64,000 nt of DNA from Phymorhynchus buccinoides (Eukaryota; Mollusca; Gastropoda; Neogastropoda; Raphitomidae): the NCBI GenBank assembly GCA_017654935.2, contig CM065699.1:3047972-3111971 (forward strand), in the 5' to 3' direction. The stretch's first letter is position 1; every line of letters begins with the position of its first letter. Positions 23,727 through 34,193 of the stretch are shown here, in pieces. A program made the position numbers and the translations under genes. Under the pieces are notes generated by a model, which was not told where the DNA came from, ran no database searches, and worked only from the letters and a program-made list of their open reading frames with translations.

Positions 23727-24155
23727 TTTTTTACTAGGTATGTTGAAATTCAACAATCATGTTGAAATTCTATGAATATAACTAATTAGCTATGTTGATA
23801 ATCAATTAATCTGACCAGATGTTTTGGTCTTGGTAGAAGGTGATTTATATTTGTAGTAGATAGTGATGTGTTGCTATAGCCCTCTTGCTATCCGGATGCG
23901 CAGAACACATGCACATCCAACCACCACGGGAGATCACCCCAACACCACAGAGCACTCTTAGGGGCAACACAGCAGACTGAAGACAACTCTCCACCCTGTG
24001 TTTAGACAGTAGTCTGTTATTTTTAACCAACTGCTTGGAATCTATGGCTGTTTGCAAAGCTATTTAAAATTACCATTCATTATAACCACAAACTGCATCT
24101 GACTTTATCTCTTATGTGTAAGAAAAGCAAATCAGCCTGACACTCTAGACTGGAG

Positions 24156-24985
24156 TTGTGCAGTTGCCTGGAGAAGCAACTCTCCGGGAATATACAGGTG
24201 CCACCCATCCAAAGCAGGGATTTCAACCTGAAGTCATGGAGGAAGTTTGCAGATAAATTAAATGAAAATCAGAGGTACGTTGTTTTGTTGCATGATGAAA
24301 TGACAATCAAATTTGATCATCGATCAGGAGCCTTAGTTGCATTTGTAAACAAGGACAGATGGACTTTTGTTGAAATTCAGGAGAAGCTGGCAACTTGTTC
24401 CACGTGGTTGGGGTGAGCTCCAGTCTGAAAAGGAGTCTGGGGTATTTTGGTACCAGGACTGCCACTGCTGATCAGCTGATGCCACTCCTATGGACGGCAA
24501 TTGGCTGCATAGAAGAATGCGGCTTGAAGGCGATTGCCGGCACTAGTGACAAAGCGTCTCCAAATCAGCGACTGTACCAGCTGCACCAGCTGCCTGGTGT
24601 TCAGGATGTCTGCTTCAAGGCAGTGAACATTTTCGCTCCAGAGAGAGAAATTTTCTTTCTGTCTGACCCACCTCACTTGATTAAAACTATCCGCAACAAC
24701 CTTCATAGCAGTGGCACTGGCAGTGGACAAACCATCTCTGGAAAGATGGCAAGTATTTGTTGTGGAAGCACATAACAGAATTGTACAACAGATCTGCAGC
24801 TTGGCATGGACAGGACAAGACTGACCGCAGAACACATCCACCTCACACCACACTCTAAAATGAAGGAGTTTGGATGCCCATGTGCTCAGCATGGACAGGA
24901 CAAGACTGACCGCAGAACACATCCACCTCACACTACACTCTAAAATGAAGGAGTTTGGATGCCCATGTGCTCAGCCAGCGACTTG
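24156..24985 (+). pseudogene. P-element/THAP9-like transposase fragment, unit 4
   Basis: The best-preserved unit. The first segment (24156-24416) and second segment (24395-24775) are both open but overlap in different frames, so one indel separates them near 24400. It carries SDPPHLIKTIRNNL. After a stop and a CA deletion near 24788 come two 85-bp blocks. The array then ends near 25150. Confidence 0.7.
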
Positions 24986-25199
24986 GGAGAGTTCTCGAGG
25001 CCTATTTTCCTGCTGAAACACACGGAACGGCAAAGTTCATTCTGTAACAGACGGATGTGTTGCTGTGGATGGTTTTAATTTGCTGCATGCTGACAGAGAT
25101 AAGGTTACTAGTAGTGGTCAATCTCAGGGGGGTGTATGTATGTGAATGAAGCATAGTGTAGAATGGAGAGTGTGAAAATACGAAAGACGCTGTGCTATG

Positions 25200-25878
25200 T
25201 GTATCGCTCTCCGTCGCTTCAAAACTGAAAATATTGGAACCATATTCTGATATTGTGTAGTGTTGTCATGTAAGGCAAACTGCAATGAAACATCCGCCGA
25301 TTCAAACTGTGAAAATATTGGACCTGCATTGTGTAGTGTTGTCATGTAAGGCAAACTGCAATGAAACATCCGCCGATTCAAACTGTGAAAATATTGGACC
25401 TGCATTGTGTAGTGTTGTCATATAAGGCAAACTGCAATGACACATCCGCCGATTCAAACTGTGAAAATATTGGACCTGCATTGTGTAGTGTTGTCATATA
25501 AGGCAAACTGCAATGAAACATCCGCCGATTCAAACTGTGAAAATATTGGACCTGCATTGTGTAGTGTTGTCATATAAGGCAAACTGCAATGAAACATCCG
25601 CCGATTCAAACTGTGAAAATATTGGACCTGCATTGTGTAGTGTTGTCATGTAAGGCAAACTGCAATGAAACATCCGCCGATTCAAACTGTGAAAATATTG
25701 GACCTGCATTGTGTAGTGTTGTCATATAAGGCAAACTGCAATGAAACATCCGCCGATTCAAACTGTGAAAATATTGGACCTGCATTGTGTAGTGTTGTCA
25801 TATAAGGCAAACTGCAATGAAACATCCGCCGATTCAAACTGTGAAAATATTGGAACCATATTGTGTAGTGTTGTCATG
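25200..25878 (+). repeat. 76-bp tandem repeat array
   Basis: About eight copies of a 76-bp unit starting AAGGCAAACTGCAATGAAAC, with starts at 25272, 25348, 25424 and so on. Each contains GTGAAAATATTGGACCTGCA. Units differ by single bases (CATGTAAG or CATATAAG; ACACATCC once). The array is interrupted by the 862-bp insertion that follows. One more unit lies beyond it at 26746-26815. Confidence 0.97.
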
Positions 25879-26039
25879 CATGGTTCGTGGGGACTTGGAA
25901 GAGTGCCCAAAAAGGACCTTAAAAGGACCTTTAAAGGACCAGCAAATTTTTTTTAAAGGACCTATTTAAACCTTGTTTGTAGTTGTACTTGCAGACGTGG
26001 TGGGCGCAGAGCCAGACGCCGACGATTGTGGCTGAGCAG

Positions 26040-26066
26040 ATTTTTTTTTTTTTTTTTTTTTTTTGC
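26040..26066 (+). repeat. T homopolymer between GCTGAGCAGATT copies
   Basis: A run of about 24 T lies between two copies of GCTGAGCAGATT (26031 and 26065). Confidence 0.9.
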
Positions 26067-26075
26067 TGAGCAGAT

Positions 26076-26312
26076 TCATTTGTTGTTACAGTAGTACTTC
26101 TGCTGCTTGCAAAAAAAGTCGGTCACATTGCACCTCGATTCCGCCTTGTGCCTTCTTTCAGCTTTCTTGTGATTTTCAGTCTTTGCGTGTTGTTTCAGCA
26201 CCGACTCTCCCATTGACAAGATGTTGATGTTTTTTTCACAATATGCACAACGAACTGCATGTTTGTTGTCCATCACTTTTCGGACCCAGTCCTTATAAAT
26301 GTCCTCTCAGCC
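26076..26312 (-). pseudogene. BED-like zinc finger fragment of a transposase
   Basis: The minus-strand frame from about 26312 reads DWVRKVMDNKHAVRCAYCEK, then GESVLKQHAKTENHKKAERR, and stops at 26076. The spacing C-x2-C ... H-x5-H is the C2H2 form of BED-type fingers at the start of hAT-like transposases, which bind transposon ends. It sits inside the 862-bp TIR element. The catalytic domain is missing, so this is an internally deleted remnant. Confidence 0.6.
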
Positions 26313-26815
26313 AACGATCCTGAAAACGAACACTTTCCAGGCATTTTTACACTTTTTACTTGAAAACAAGCACTGAAGCAGCCGCATGTGGGAAGAATTT
26401 CAACATGGCGCATAAGATATCTCGCCGAATCTCGCGCACGTGACCGGATTTACAGTGACTATTAAAATTAGATCGTCTGCTCGAAAGATATGAAGGCGAT
26501 CGATTTTTGGCAAATTTTATTTCATTTAATTTTTTTTTTTAAAGTTCATTTCTTATGACAAGGTACTTAGTTTTGTTTTTTGGCCCGATTAAAGGATTTA
26601 AACTGACCGCACCAATTTTAAAAGGACCTTTGACTGATTTGAAAGGACCTCCTTGCTGATATAAAGGACTTAACAGGCCTTTTGATGACCGATCAATTTC
26701 ACAGCACTTTAAAGCACCTGAAAGGACCCCACGAACCCTGTCATGTAATGCAAACTGCAATGAAACATCTGCCAATTCAAACTGAAAATATTGGACCTGT
26801 ATTTGTAGTATTGTG

Positions 26816-27100
26816 ACTAAAAATAGATTTTGTCATGTGACCACGTCATCACCCGAGACTTGCTGTATATACTTACCACAGATTATACCATGTGCGCGTT
26901 CCCAATCTCTGCCTGGTCTGAGACGATGCTTGAATGTGGGGAGCGAGTGTGTTACATGCGGCGATGAGGAAAAACAAAACATGAAGTGAACTCAGCCAGG
27001 AGGCAGACTTCGAGTCAGTAGACAAACAGTTACGTAATTTCGAGCCTGTGGACTTTTTTTTTGTTTGACAGTGAAACCGGTGCAAAATCAAAATGGCGGG
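26816..27100. other. No gene recognised
   Basis: A mixed-composition spacer without repeats I can recognise or a supported open frame. Confidence 0.4.
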
Positions 27101-27104
27101 CAAT

Positions 27105-27425
27105 TTCTTCTCCGTTTTTAATTTATTGTCAGTTTATAACATTCTCAATTTAGCCTGTAGAGGTTACGCTGAATACAACTGTTCGTGTCTTGTTATATGC
27201 GGAACACATCTACTTAAAAAACCCATTTACAGACCTTTTACATTCTTGCATCATTTTACATTTCATATCTTTATGCTACAATTTATTCTCTGTGTTTTTA
27301 ATTTATTGTCAGTTTATAAAATTCTAAATTTAGCCTGTAGAGGTTACACTGATAACATGGACACAAACTGTTTGCGTCTTTGTTACATGCGGAACACATC
27401 AACAGATTATTCATTATAAAAATAA
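27105..27425 (+). repeat. Two-copy ~180-bp direct repeat
   Basis: TTTTTAATTTATTGTCAGTT and the following TAGCCTGTAGAGGTTAC, then ATGCGGAACACATC, occur at about 27115-27210 and again at 27295-27405. A third, weak echo may lie at 27490-27560. The open frames here come from the repeat and are not supported as genes. Confidence 0.75.
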
Positions 27426-27833
27426 AACCTTAATATTTTAGCATTATAAAGCAATGTAAATTACTGTTCTTCCTTTCTTTTTTCGTTTGTAAATGCTGTT
27501 CAATTGCGAATTAAGAATTTTTATTGTGGGATGTTCTGCTGATAACAGAGACACCATTGAAAACATAGCCCTGAAAACATTACCAGCTTCGCTCAAATTG
27601 TTCAACATAACGTCAAATTGTCCTATTGATCTCCAAGGTCCAGGCCATTTTGACCTATTGATTTTCTTGCTTCAGGACAGTCTGTCCTATCACTTTCCCA
27701 ACCTGGGTGCATCACTGATTATGGTTATATTTTGAGGACCAACTTTTGTCAGGTGCACTTTGTACAAATCAGACTTCAGTTGTGCTCATGGTGGGCGCAA
27801 CGACTGCGCAAGGCCTGCCTCGTCCAAAGAGCA

Positions 27834-28125
27834 TACAAATCTATCTCAAATGGCGAAGGGAACACCTTCAATTAAAGATACTTTCATCTATCTCAAATGG
27901 CGAAGGGAACACCTTCAATTAAAGATACTTTCATCTATCTCAAATGGCGAAGGGAACACCTTCAATTAAAGATACTTTCATCTATCTCAAATGGCGAAGG
28001 GAACACCTTCAATTAAAGATACTTTCATCTATCTCAAATGGCGAAGGGAACACCTTCAATTAAAGATACTTTCATCTATCTCAAATGGCGAAGGGAACAC
28101 CTTCAATTAAAGATACTTTCAAGAA
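27834..28125 (+). repeat. 47-bp minisatellite, six copies
   Basis: ATGGCGAAGGGAACACCTTC recurs at 27850, 27897, 27944, 27991, 28038 and 28085. The units look identical, which points to recent expansion. A 47-bp unit shifts frame on each pass. Confidence 0.97.
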
Positions 28126-28660
28126 TCAGATGTCGAAGTCTTGCGGGGACCTGCAGTAGCAGGTGACAAACACTGAGGCGATTATGTGCAAACTGGTGGC
28201 TGACGCCAATCTCTCCCTTTCAATGGCAGATTGTCTAGTTCCAATGTTAAAGATGTTTCCAGATAGCAAAATTGCTCAAGGTCTAATGTCTAGCAGTTTC
28301 AACCGAGATCCAATCAGAAAGATGACAAGGATATTGTAATTGGAGACAATGCAAGGGAGCAGTTGGATCACCCCTGACACCAACACTAAGCTGAACAGAA
28401 ATACAAGAACTGAGTTGCTGCATAAATTCCAAAGCAACGAACTTTGTTGCAAGTTGCAATTCTATTTCTATGTTGTGATGGTGTAATATGACTGTGTGTG
28501 CTTATGAGCTAAGAGTATAAAAATATTCACAAAGAGAACTGAGTGGCGTTTGGATTTATCTCTAAATTTCATTACCAACTCCAGCTTCTTCAAGGTAAGA
28601 AAAATACTCTTTTTTGTCATAGAATACTATATAACTATATTCAAGTTTAAGTATACTTTA
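28126..28660. other. No confident gene; possible decayed transposon segment
   Basis: Stretches such as 28160-28340 look like former coding DNA (even base composition, short frames) but contain stops, and I recognise no domain. Confidence 0.25.
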
Positions 28661-28663
28661 ATA

Positions 28664-29208
28664 CAGACAAACCTCTATTTTAAGACTTCCAAAATGTCCT
28701 GAAAAATCGGTCGTAAATTGGAGGGGTCGTATGACGGAGGTTTTCACTGGCAGCCGTAGAAAGAAAAAGTTCAGCACAGTTCATACTCTCTTCTTCATGC
28801 ACACATACAATGACATATTAAAACTGGATTTGGGTCTTTCCAACTCCATAGGATTGTGCAATCGATATTACAGTTTCACTTTGCCGACTTCTTTTAATCA
28901 CCTCCACTCTCGTCCAAAGTCAGTGGTTTTCTTTTTCAAAGTCAGTGGTTTTTGTGCTTTTCCTACGCTCTCCGCCATCTTTTCTACAAGGGAAACGACT
29001 CCGCTTTCAGGCCCTTGACCGCGGTTGTTTCCCTTTGCTCGAAGTCTATGCAGATGACAGCAACGGTCGTAAAAACCAACAAAATGGCGGTCGTAAGTCG
29101 CATTTTAGAGGAAGTCGTTTACATACTAAAATGCATGTGTGCCAACAAATCCGGTCTCAAATGAGAGGTGGTCGCTTAACAGAGGGTCGTAAAATAGGGG
29201 TTTGTCTG
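28664..29208. mobile_element. 545-bp MITE with TA target duplication
   Basis: The left end CAGACAAACCTCTATTTTAA and the inverted right end CAGACAAACCCCTATTTTAC are nearly identical. They are flanked by TA at 28662-28663 and 29209-29210. Inside the ends, GGTCGTAA motifs occur in both halves. The CAG termini and TA duplication fit a non-autonomous Tc1/mariner-pogo element. The open frames inside show no transposase motif. Confidence 0.8.
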
Positions 29209-29214
29209 TATATC

Positions 29215-30600
29215 CAAAAGAAAAATTCAGGTTACTACTACTACTAGATAAACCCGTGCTCCGCACGGCAGCATGAAGCATCTACATTCATAATTGATAG
29301 GAACCTGTCTGAAGAAGAAGAAGAACTGGCTAGATGTACATTATTGAATATAACAAAACCCGTGCTCCGCACGGGATGTCATGACAGCAATTGTAAGCTC
29401 AGCACAGACTTAGGTTTTGTCACTTTGAGAATAATAGGTGCCTAAATGTTGTGAAAACACACACACACACACACTGTAGTAGACAGCACACACTTCATCA
29501 TTGCTTGCTCGGTTTCCTGTCAATTCATGAGCGCAGATGCGTTATTCTCCGTTATGCACCTTTCAAAACAAATATGGTTAGACCAAACACAAAACTTCCA
29601 GAAGGTAGAGGAACTATTTGTACAAAAGCCCTACTCGCCTCCCTCTTCTCCTTCCTAGCCACCCCTCCCCCTCTCCCTTCTTCTAACCAAAGCAACCATA
29701 GAAGTTTCTAGGTGCAGTGAGTTAGCCTCGGCTTTCTGTTAGCACACACACGTGTCTAAAAATGAACCGTTTTGAAAATGCAAATGGCTTCCAACACACC
29801 GTCCACCCCAAATTAGACAGTTTAACTCACCAGTTTTACGATGGATTTTAGCAATTTGCATCATGATATTGCCTTCGATTGTCAAAGTGGTGTTTTTCGT
29901 TCATTCAAATGTGACCTGAATAACTTCGGCAAACTTCGTGTTTTCCGAAGGTAGCTTCATGTTCAACAGCATAAAACAGACTCAACACCCATTCCTACTA
30001 GGAATCCTAGGTTGTTATATATATGTAACAGGCCACTCAGACCACCTGACAATGGTCAGGGGCAGACCAAATGATTCATAAGGGGGGGAGGGGGGCGTCT
30101 GCCGGGAGTCCAGGGAGCTGCACAGGTCCTGGGTTAACAAACATTTTGTAATTCAGTGATTAATAAAGAAAAAATTAAGCCATTTTCTTACTTTTTACCC
30201 TTCTATAAGGTGCATGCTTGGGGCAAAGGGCTGTGTGGAAATAAATTTAATAACCTATCATTTAACCTATCATTTGAAATTGGAACTTTCCCTTGCAAAG
30301 AGGTTTTTGCCTGTCAAATCCTTTAATACTAAATTGCTAATTTATCAGAAATGATCTTTGGGACATCAAGAACTGCCCAATGAAATTCCATAAAGATCAG
30401 TCCAGCACTTTATGAGTTTATCATAAGTTTATGCGGTGAAGTGTGGAACACATTCTGATAAACTACATTTACAGAGTTCTAAACACACAAACTTGTACCT
30501 TTTTCAAATAGAATCTTTGGATTCTTTGCTCTTGTCGCAGAACTAGGAATCCAGAAAAAGACAAAACACAACACAAAACAACGAATAATTGAAATTTGAA
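29215..30600. other. No gene; CCGTGCTCCGCACGG palindromic repeats
   Basis: Two copies of the hairpin motif ACCCGTGCTCCGCACGG (29250 and 29359) lie near CAGCATGAAGCATCTAC and TAATTGATAGGAA. The latter phrases recur in altered form near 58970-59130, so this is part of a dispersed element. A CA tract is at 29458-29475. The rest is AT-rich spacer without a supported gene. Confidence 0.45.
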
Positions 30601-30729
30601 TCAATTGAATAATATCGCTCCACCTACTGTAAATGTAATACCTACATACTTGTAGATACAGTAGATTGCATGTCAAGAGTTTGTCATACATCAACACACA
30701 CACACACAAGCATGTCTCCCATTGTATGG

Positions 30730-33700
30730 TCATGATTCAGCGTCCATCAGCAGCACCCCAAAGCGATTGCTGAGGTCACAGTCGACCATGTCCATGTGTC
30801 CACCCTGACCCTCCACTGACCGCACTCTCTCCTCTCCACTCTGCTTCCCCTGCGTCGCCGCCGCCGCCAACGCCTGCTGTTTCTTCCTCTTCTTGGAGCT
30901 CTTGCAGCACTTCCTGCCCTGCGCTCGTTTCTCGGCAAACGCCTTGTCCCCGACCTCCCGCATCACGGCGGAGCACAGAGCGTCAAACAGCGCCATCACC
31001 GAGGAACCCTTCACCAGCATCTCACACAGGAACAGGTCGGGGTTGCTGCGCTGCTGAAGCTCGTGGACAATGGCATAGACCAAGGTTCCGTTGAAGAACT
31101 GGGCGGGCTGGGGGCTGGGGAAGGGGCAGGACAGCAGGCAGTTGAGGTGAATCCCGTCCAGCAGACACGCTAAGAACTGGGCAGTGCCGTGAAAGCTCTC
31201 TGCCTCGGGGGGGTTCTTGTTGTTGATCTTGACCGGGTCGTGGTAGTACTTTTTCAGGTTGTCGCGCACTTTGCCCAGCACTTTGTCGCTCTCCGACTGA
31301 CAAGTTTCCGCGATGCTCAAAGTCGCCCCTCTGTCATTTTTGCTCGCTTGCGCAGTTTCAGAAATGGCAGAGTCTTGCTGTTTTGACTTTCGATCAGACA
31401 CCGTTGAAGCTGGAGATTTTTCAGATGAGGATTTTGCCTTCTCCCTTTTCTGTGAGCGAGGAATATCCGTGTCCACAGCTTTCTTTTCATCACCCCCTGC
31501 ACCACCATCCTCGATGACCTGCCTCTCCCTGTCAGCAATCTGGGCATGCATGTGCAGCAGCACAGCCGACAGCAGGATCCCTTTCAGCAGATGCAGGGAG
31601 ACGGGCGGCTCAGCATGCTTGGCCCACAATGCTAAACACATAAAATACAGCTGCAGGCTGGGCTCAAACTGGCCCACAAAGGCTGCGTTCACGCCCAGCG
31701 TCTCTGTCACCAGGGCCAGCTTTTCCTCACGTCCCAGCTCACCTGTCTTCTCCAGGGATGGCAGAGGGCCGAAGAATGGAAGACCGGCGCGCGCAGGAAC
31801 GGCGATGCGTCTCAGCTCCATGTTGTGACGTGTGTATTCAACGATCCCACGCTCGGAATCCTCCGCTGCTGTGGACAAATAATAATAATGATGAACATTT
31901 ATGGTACTTAATCTTAAATAATCCCTAAGCACTTAGAATCATAATTACAAAAAAATATGAAGAAGAAAAATGAAACAATGAATAAATAAGACAACACATC
32001 TACATGCACATCTTCACACACACGTGATGTGTACATCAGCTAAAAGGAAAGAACAATAAATGAAGAAACAAACAAAAACAAAAAGCGAAGCTGTATTCCA
32101 AATTTTCGTCCTTTATTGGACTTCTACTGTTTAAAGGGTAAGTTTTGAACTACAGGTACAAAAGGGTAAGTTTAAAGGGTAAGTTTTGAACTACAGGTAC
32201 AGACAAGATTTGAAGAGAGTTGTTTCAAAGGAGAATTGAAAGAAGAGAGGCTGTTTCAGGTTCAGAGAGAAGAAGGGAGGTTAGAGAGGAGGGAGCCTGA
32301 AGAGAAAAAGAAACGTCATAAATTTTAGCGCGGAAACAAGGGATCTGGAGTATACGAGTGCCAGAGGAGCGTAGCACGAGCTGCCTAGAATTAGAAGGGG
32401 TGTAAGAAGATCAATGAAATAGGAAGGGGCCAGACCATTCAGCAATTTACAGCAGAGCAAGGTTACACTTGATGCGCTTTTCAATGGGGAGCCAGTGGAG
32501 AGATTGGAGCAAAGGATAAGCATGAGAGGACTTAGAACATGTATCTCAATACAATATAATTTTTATTATAAATCACGTATGCATAAGAGTCTAAATCACG
32601 GTTTTTAATACCTGGAGCAGGTTGTGATTTGGATGTGTTGGTAGTTTCAGGCTGACCTTGGCCAGTGCAGTTTCCATTTTCAGCATAATCTTTTCCAAGC
32701 GTTGGTCCTGTCTGCTGTGATGAAGCCTGGGAGTCTGGCGGATCAAGAGGAGATTCATCGTCCCCCAGCAGCAGGCCGTACATGACCTCTCTCACCGCTC
32801 TGGACGTGGAAAAGGCAGCTGGGAGGGACACGCTCTCCACCTGTCAAACACAAAATCAGAAAATTACAACTTACCGCAGGGAGTGCTACTGCTACAGTGC
32901 TAGGCTGAGTTAACTCTCTGGGCACAATGAGCCCCGATCGGGGCTCCCCGGGACGAGCACACTGGGCCACAATTGTGGCTCCACTTGGCTCAGTTCATAT
33001 TTTGCACTGAACTTTGGCCAATCGAATAAGCGAATACAGCTAACCAATCAGAAAGCCCATAGCACTCGTACGACTTCCTGCTGTCTGAGTCTAGCCATTT
33101 TTCGACCGGCTTGCATTTGTTTGTGTGAAAATGAGTGATGAAAGTAGTGATTGTGAGGATGAGGATGAGGATGTTACAGATAGCTACTCTGAGTCTGATG
33201 CAGACTAGGAAAGTAATTAGGCTTGTATTCGTGTTGCAAAGTGAAGGAACAGGGTTTGAAGTGAAGGAAAAGGGTTCGACTGCATGGTTTTGTGATGTCT
33301 GATAGTAGTGACACGAGCAGATCATCGTGGGATGGGGGGGTAGTGGGGGGGTGGGGGTGGGGTTATCTGCAGCCACAGTGAAAGTGCTTTACTGGATTAC
33401 TGCTGTCACCATATTCAAGGCAAGTTGTTTTCTTTACTTTCATTGCAAAATTCAAGCTTTCTTCTTTCTAAACGTGTATAGGTTTCCCAGTCAAATGTTT
33501 GTATGATGTTTGAGATGAAAAGTGAAAATAAGAAGTACCAGTTGACGTTTCTGCAGTCTTCAATTTTACGCCTGTCTTTTAGCTTACGTTTTTAACTTTA
33601 ATGTCGTGCCCAGAGGGTTAAAAGGTGAAAATTGTGCAAACTTAAGTCAGCAGATCGTTATTTCCAAAGTGGCATGTCGTAACTGACACAAAGAGTTTGC

Positions 33701-34131
33701 ATTGGGAATGAGAATGTAAGCAAAGTACAGTACCTAGGCTTTAATTGATACTCGGCATCGTCAGTTTACTTTTACTGGTAGCCTTGCAGGATTTGCCATT
33801 TTAGAAATGCAACGAGACATGCCATTTCAGCTGATTTGCTCACACACTTGGCGCACAAACTTTAAGAACCCAAAGGCATTACAAAGATGTCAAATGGTCA
33901 ACATTTCACAAAAGTCAGTCTCATACCATAGAGGGGAGTGGGAAGAGGGAGGTGGAGAGTAGCCTGTACTCTTTAGACTTTAGAGTAGTTACAATGCATG
34001 CTCTCATGAAAACCATAATTTGAATATCATGGATTAAAAAACAAAACCAAAACTGCAATAGATCAGAACAGAATATTTAACACAAAACACAATTCAATAT
34101 GCTTTTCTTTGTGTGGTACATGAGTGCGTGA

Positions 34132-34193
<62 letters not shown>

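Larger units (their letters stand above)
16725..25150 (+). repeat. Tandem array of ~1.9-kb units with P-element-like sequence
   Basis: A fixed landmark (GAGAAAACAGTGGCTTATCC) occurs at 17655, 19574, 21485 and 23459, giving unit lengths of 1919, 1911 and 1974 bp. Units are nearly identical apart from small indels. Each carries, in order: one or more 85-bp blocks coding HLTPHSKMK; a segment coding LLSWLSECADMVKSIENLE; a PHD-like finger; a non-coding spacer; and a transposase segment. The leftmost partial unit starts after a splice-acceptor-like TTTTGCAG at about 16730 and is more diverged, so it may be the ancestral end. Confidence 0.95.
25879..26740 (-). mobile_element. 862-bp DNA transposon inserted in the 76-bp array
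   Basis: The left end is CATGGTTCGTGGGG. The reverse complement of the right end is CAGGGTTCGTGGGG. TCATG flanks both sides (25874-25878 and 26741-26745), and uninterrupted array units give the empty-site sequence. Subterminal AAAGGACC repeats occur at both ends. A BED-like zinc finger on the minus strand suggests a hAT-like element, but the perfect duplication is 5 bp, not the usual 8 bp of hAT. The superfamily is therefore unsettled. Confidence 0.75.

Noticed and set aside
25124..25405. Minus-strand frame with repeating SLQFALHDNTTQ-type text
   Set aside because: A translation of the 76-bp tandem repeat. The period of 76 is not a multiple of three, so the text changes frame each unit.
25200..25878. 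CRISPR-like array
   Set aside because: The 76-bp units are fully tandem with no unique spacers, in an animal-type genome.
31313..31828. 171-codon plus-strand frame opposite asteroid exon 3 (and its counterpart at 54800-55369)
   Set aside because: A shadow of the minus-strand coding exon; codon content and homology support the minus strand.
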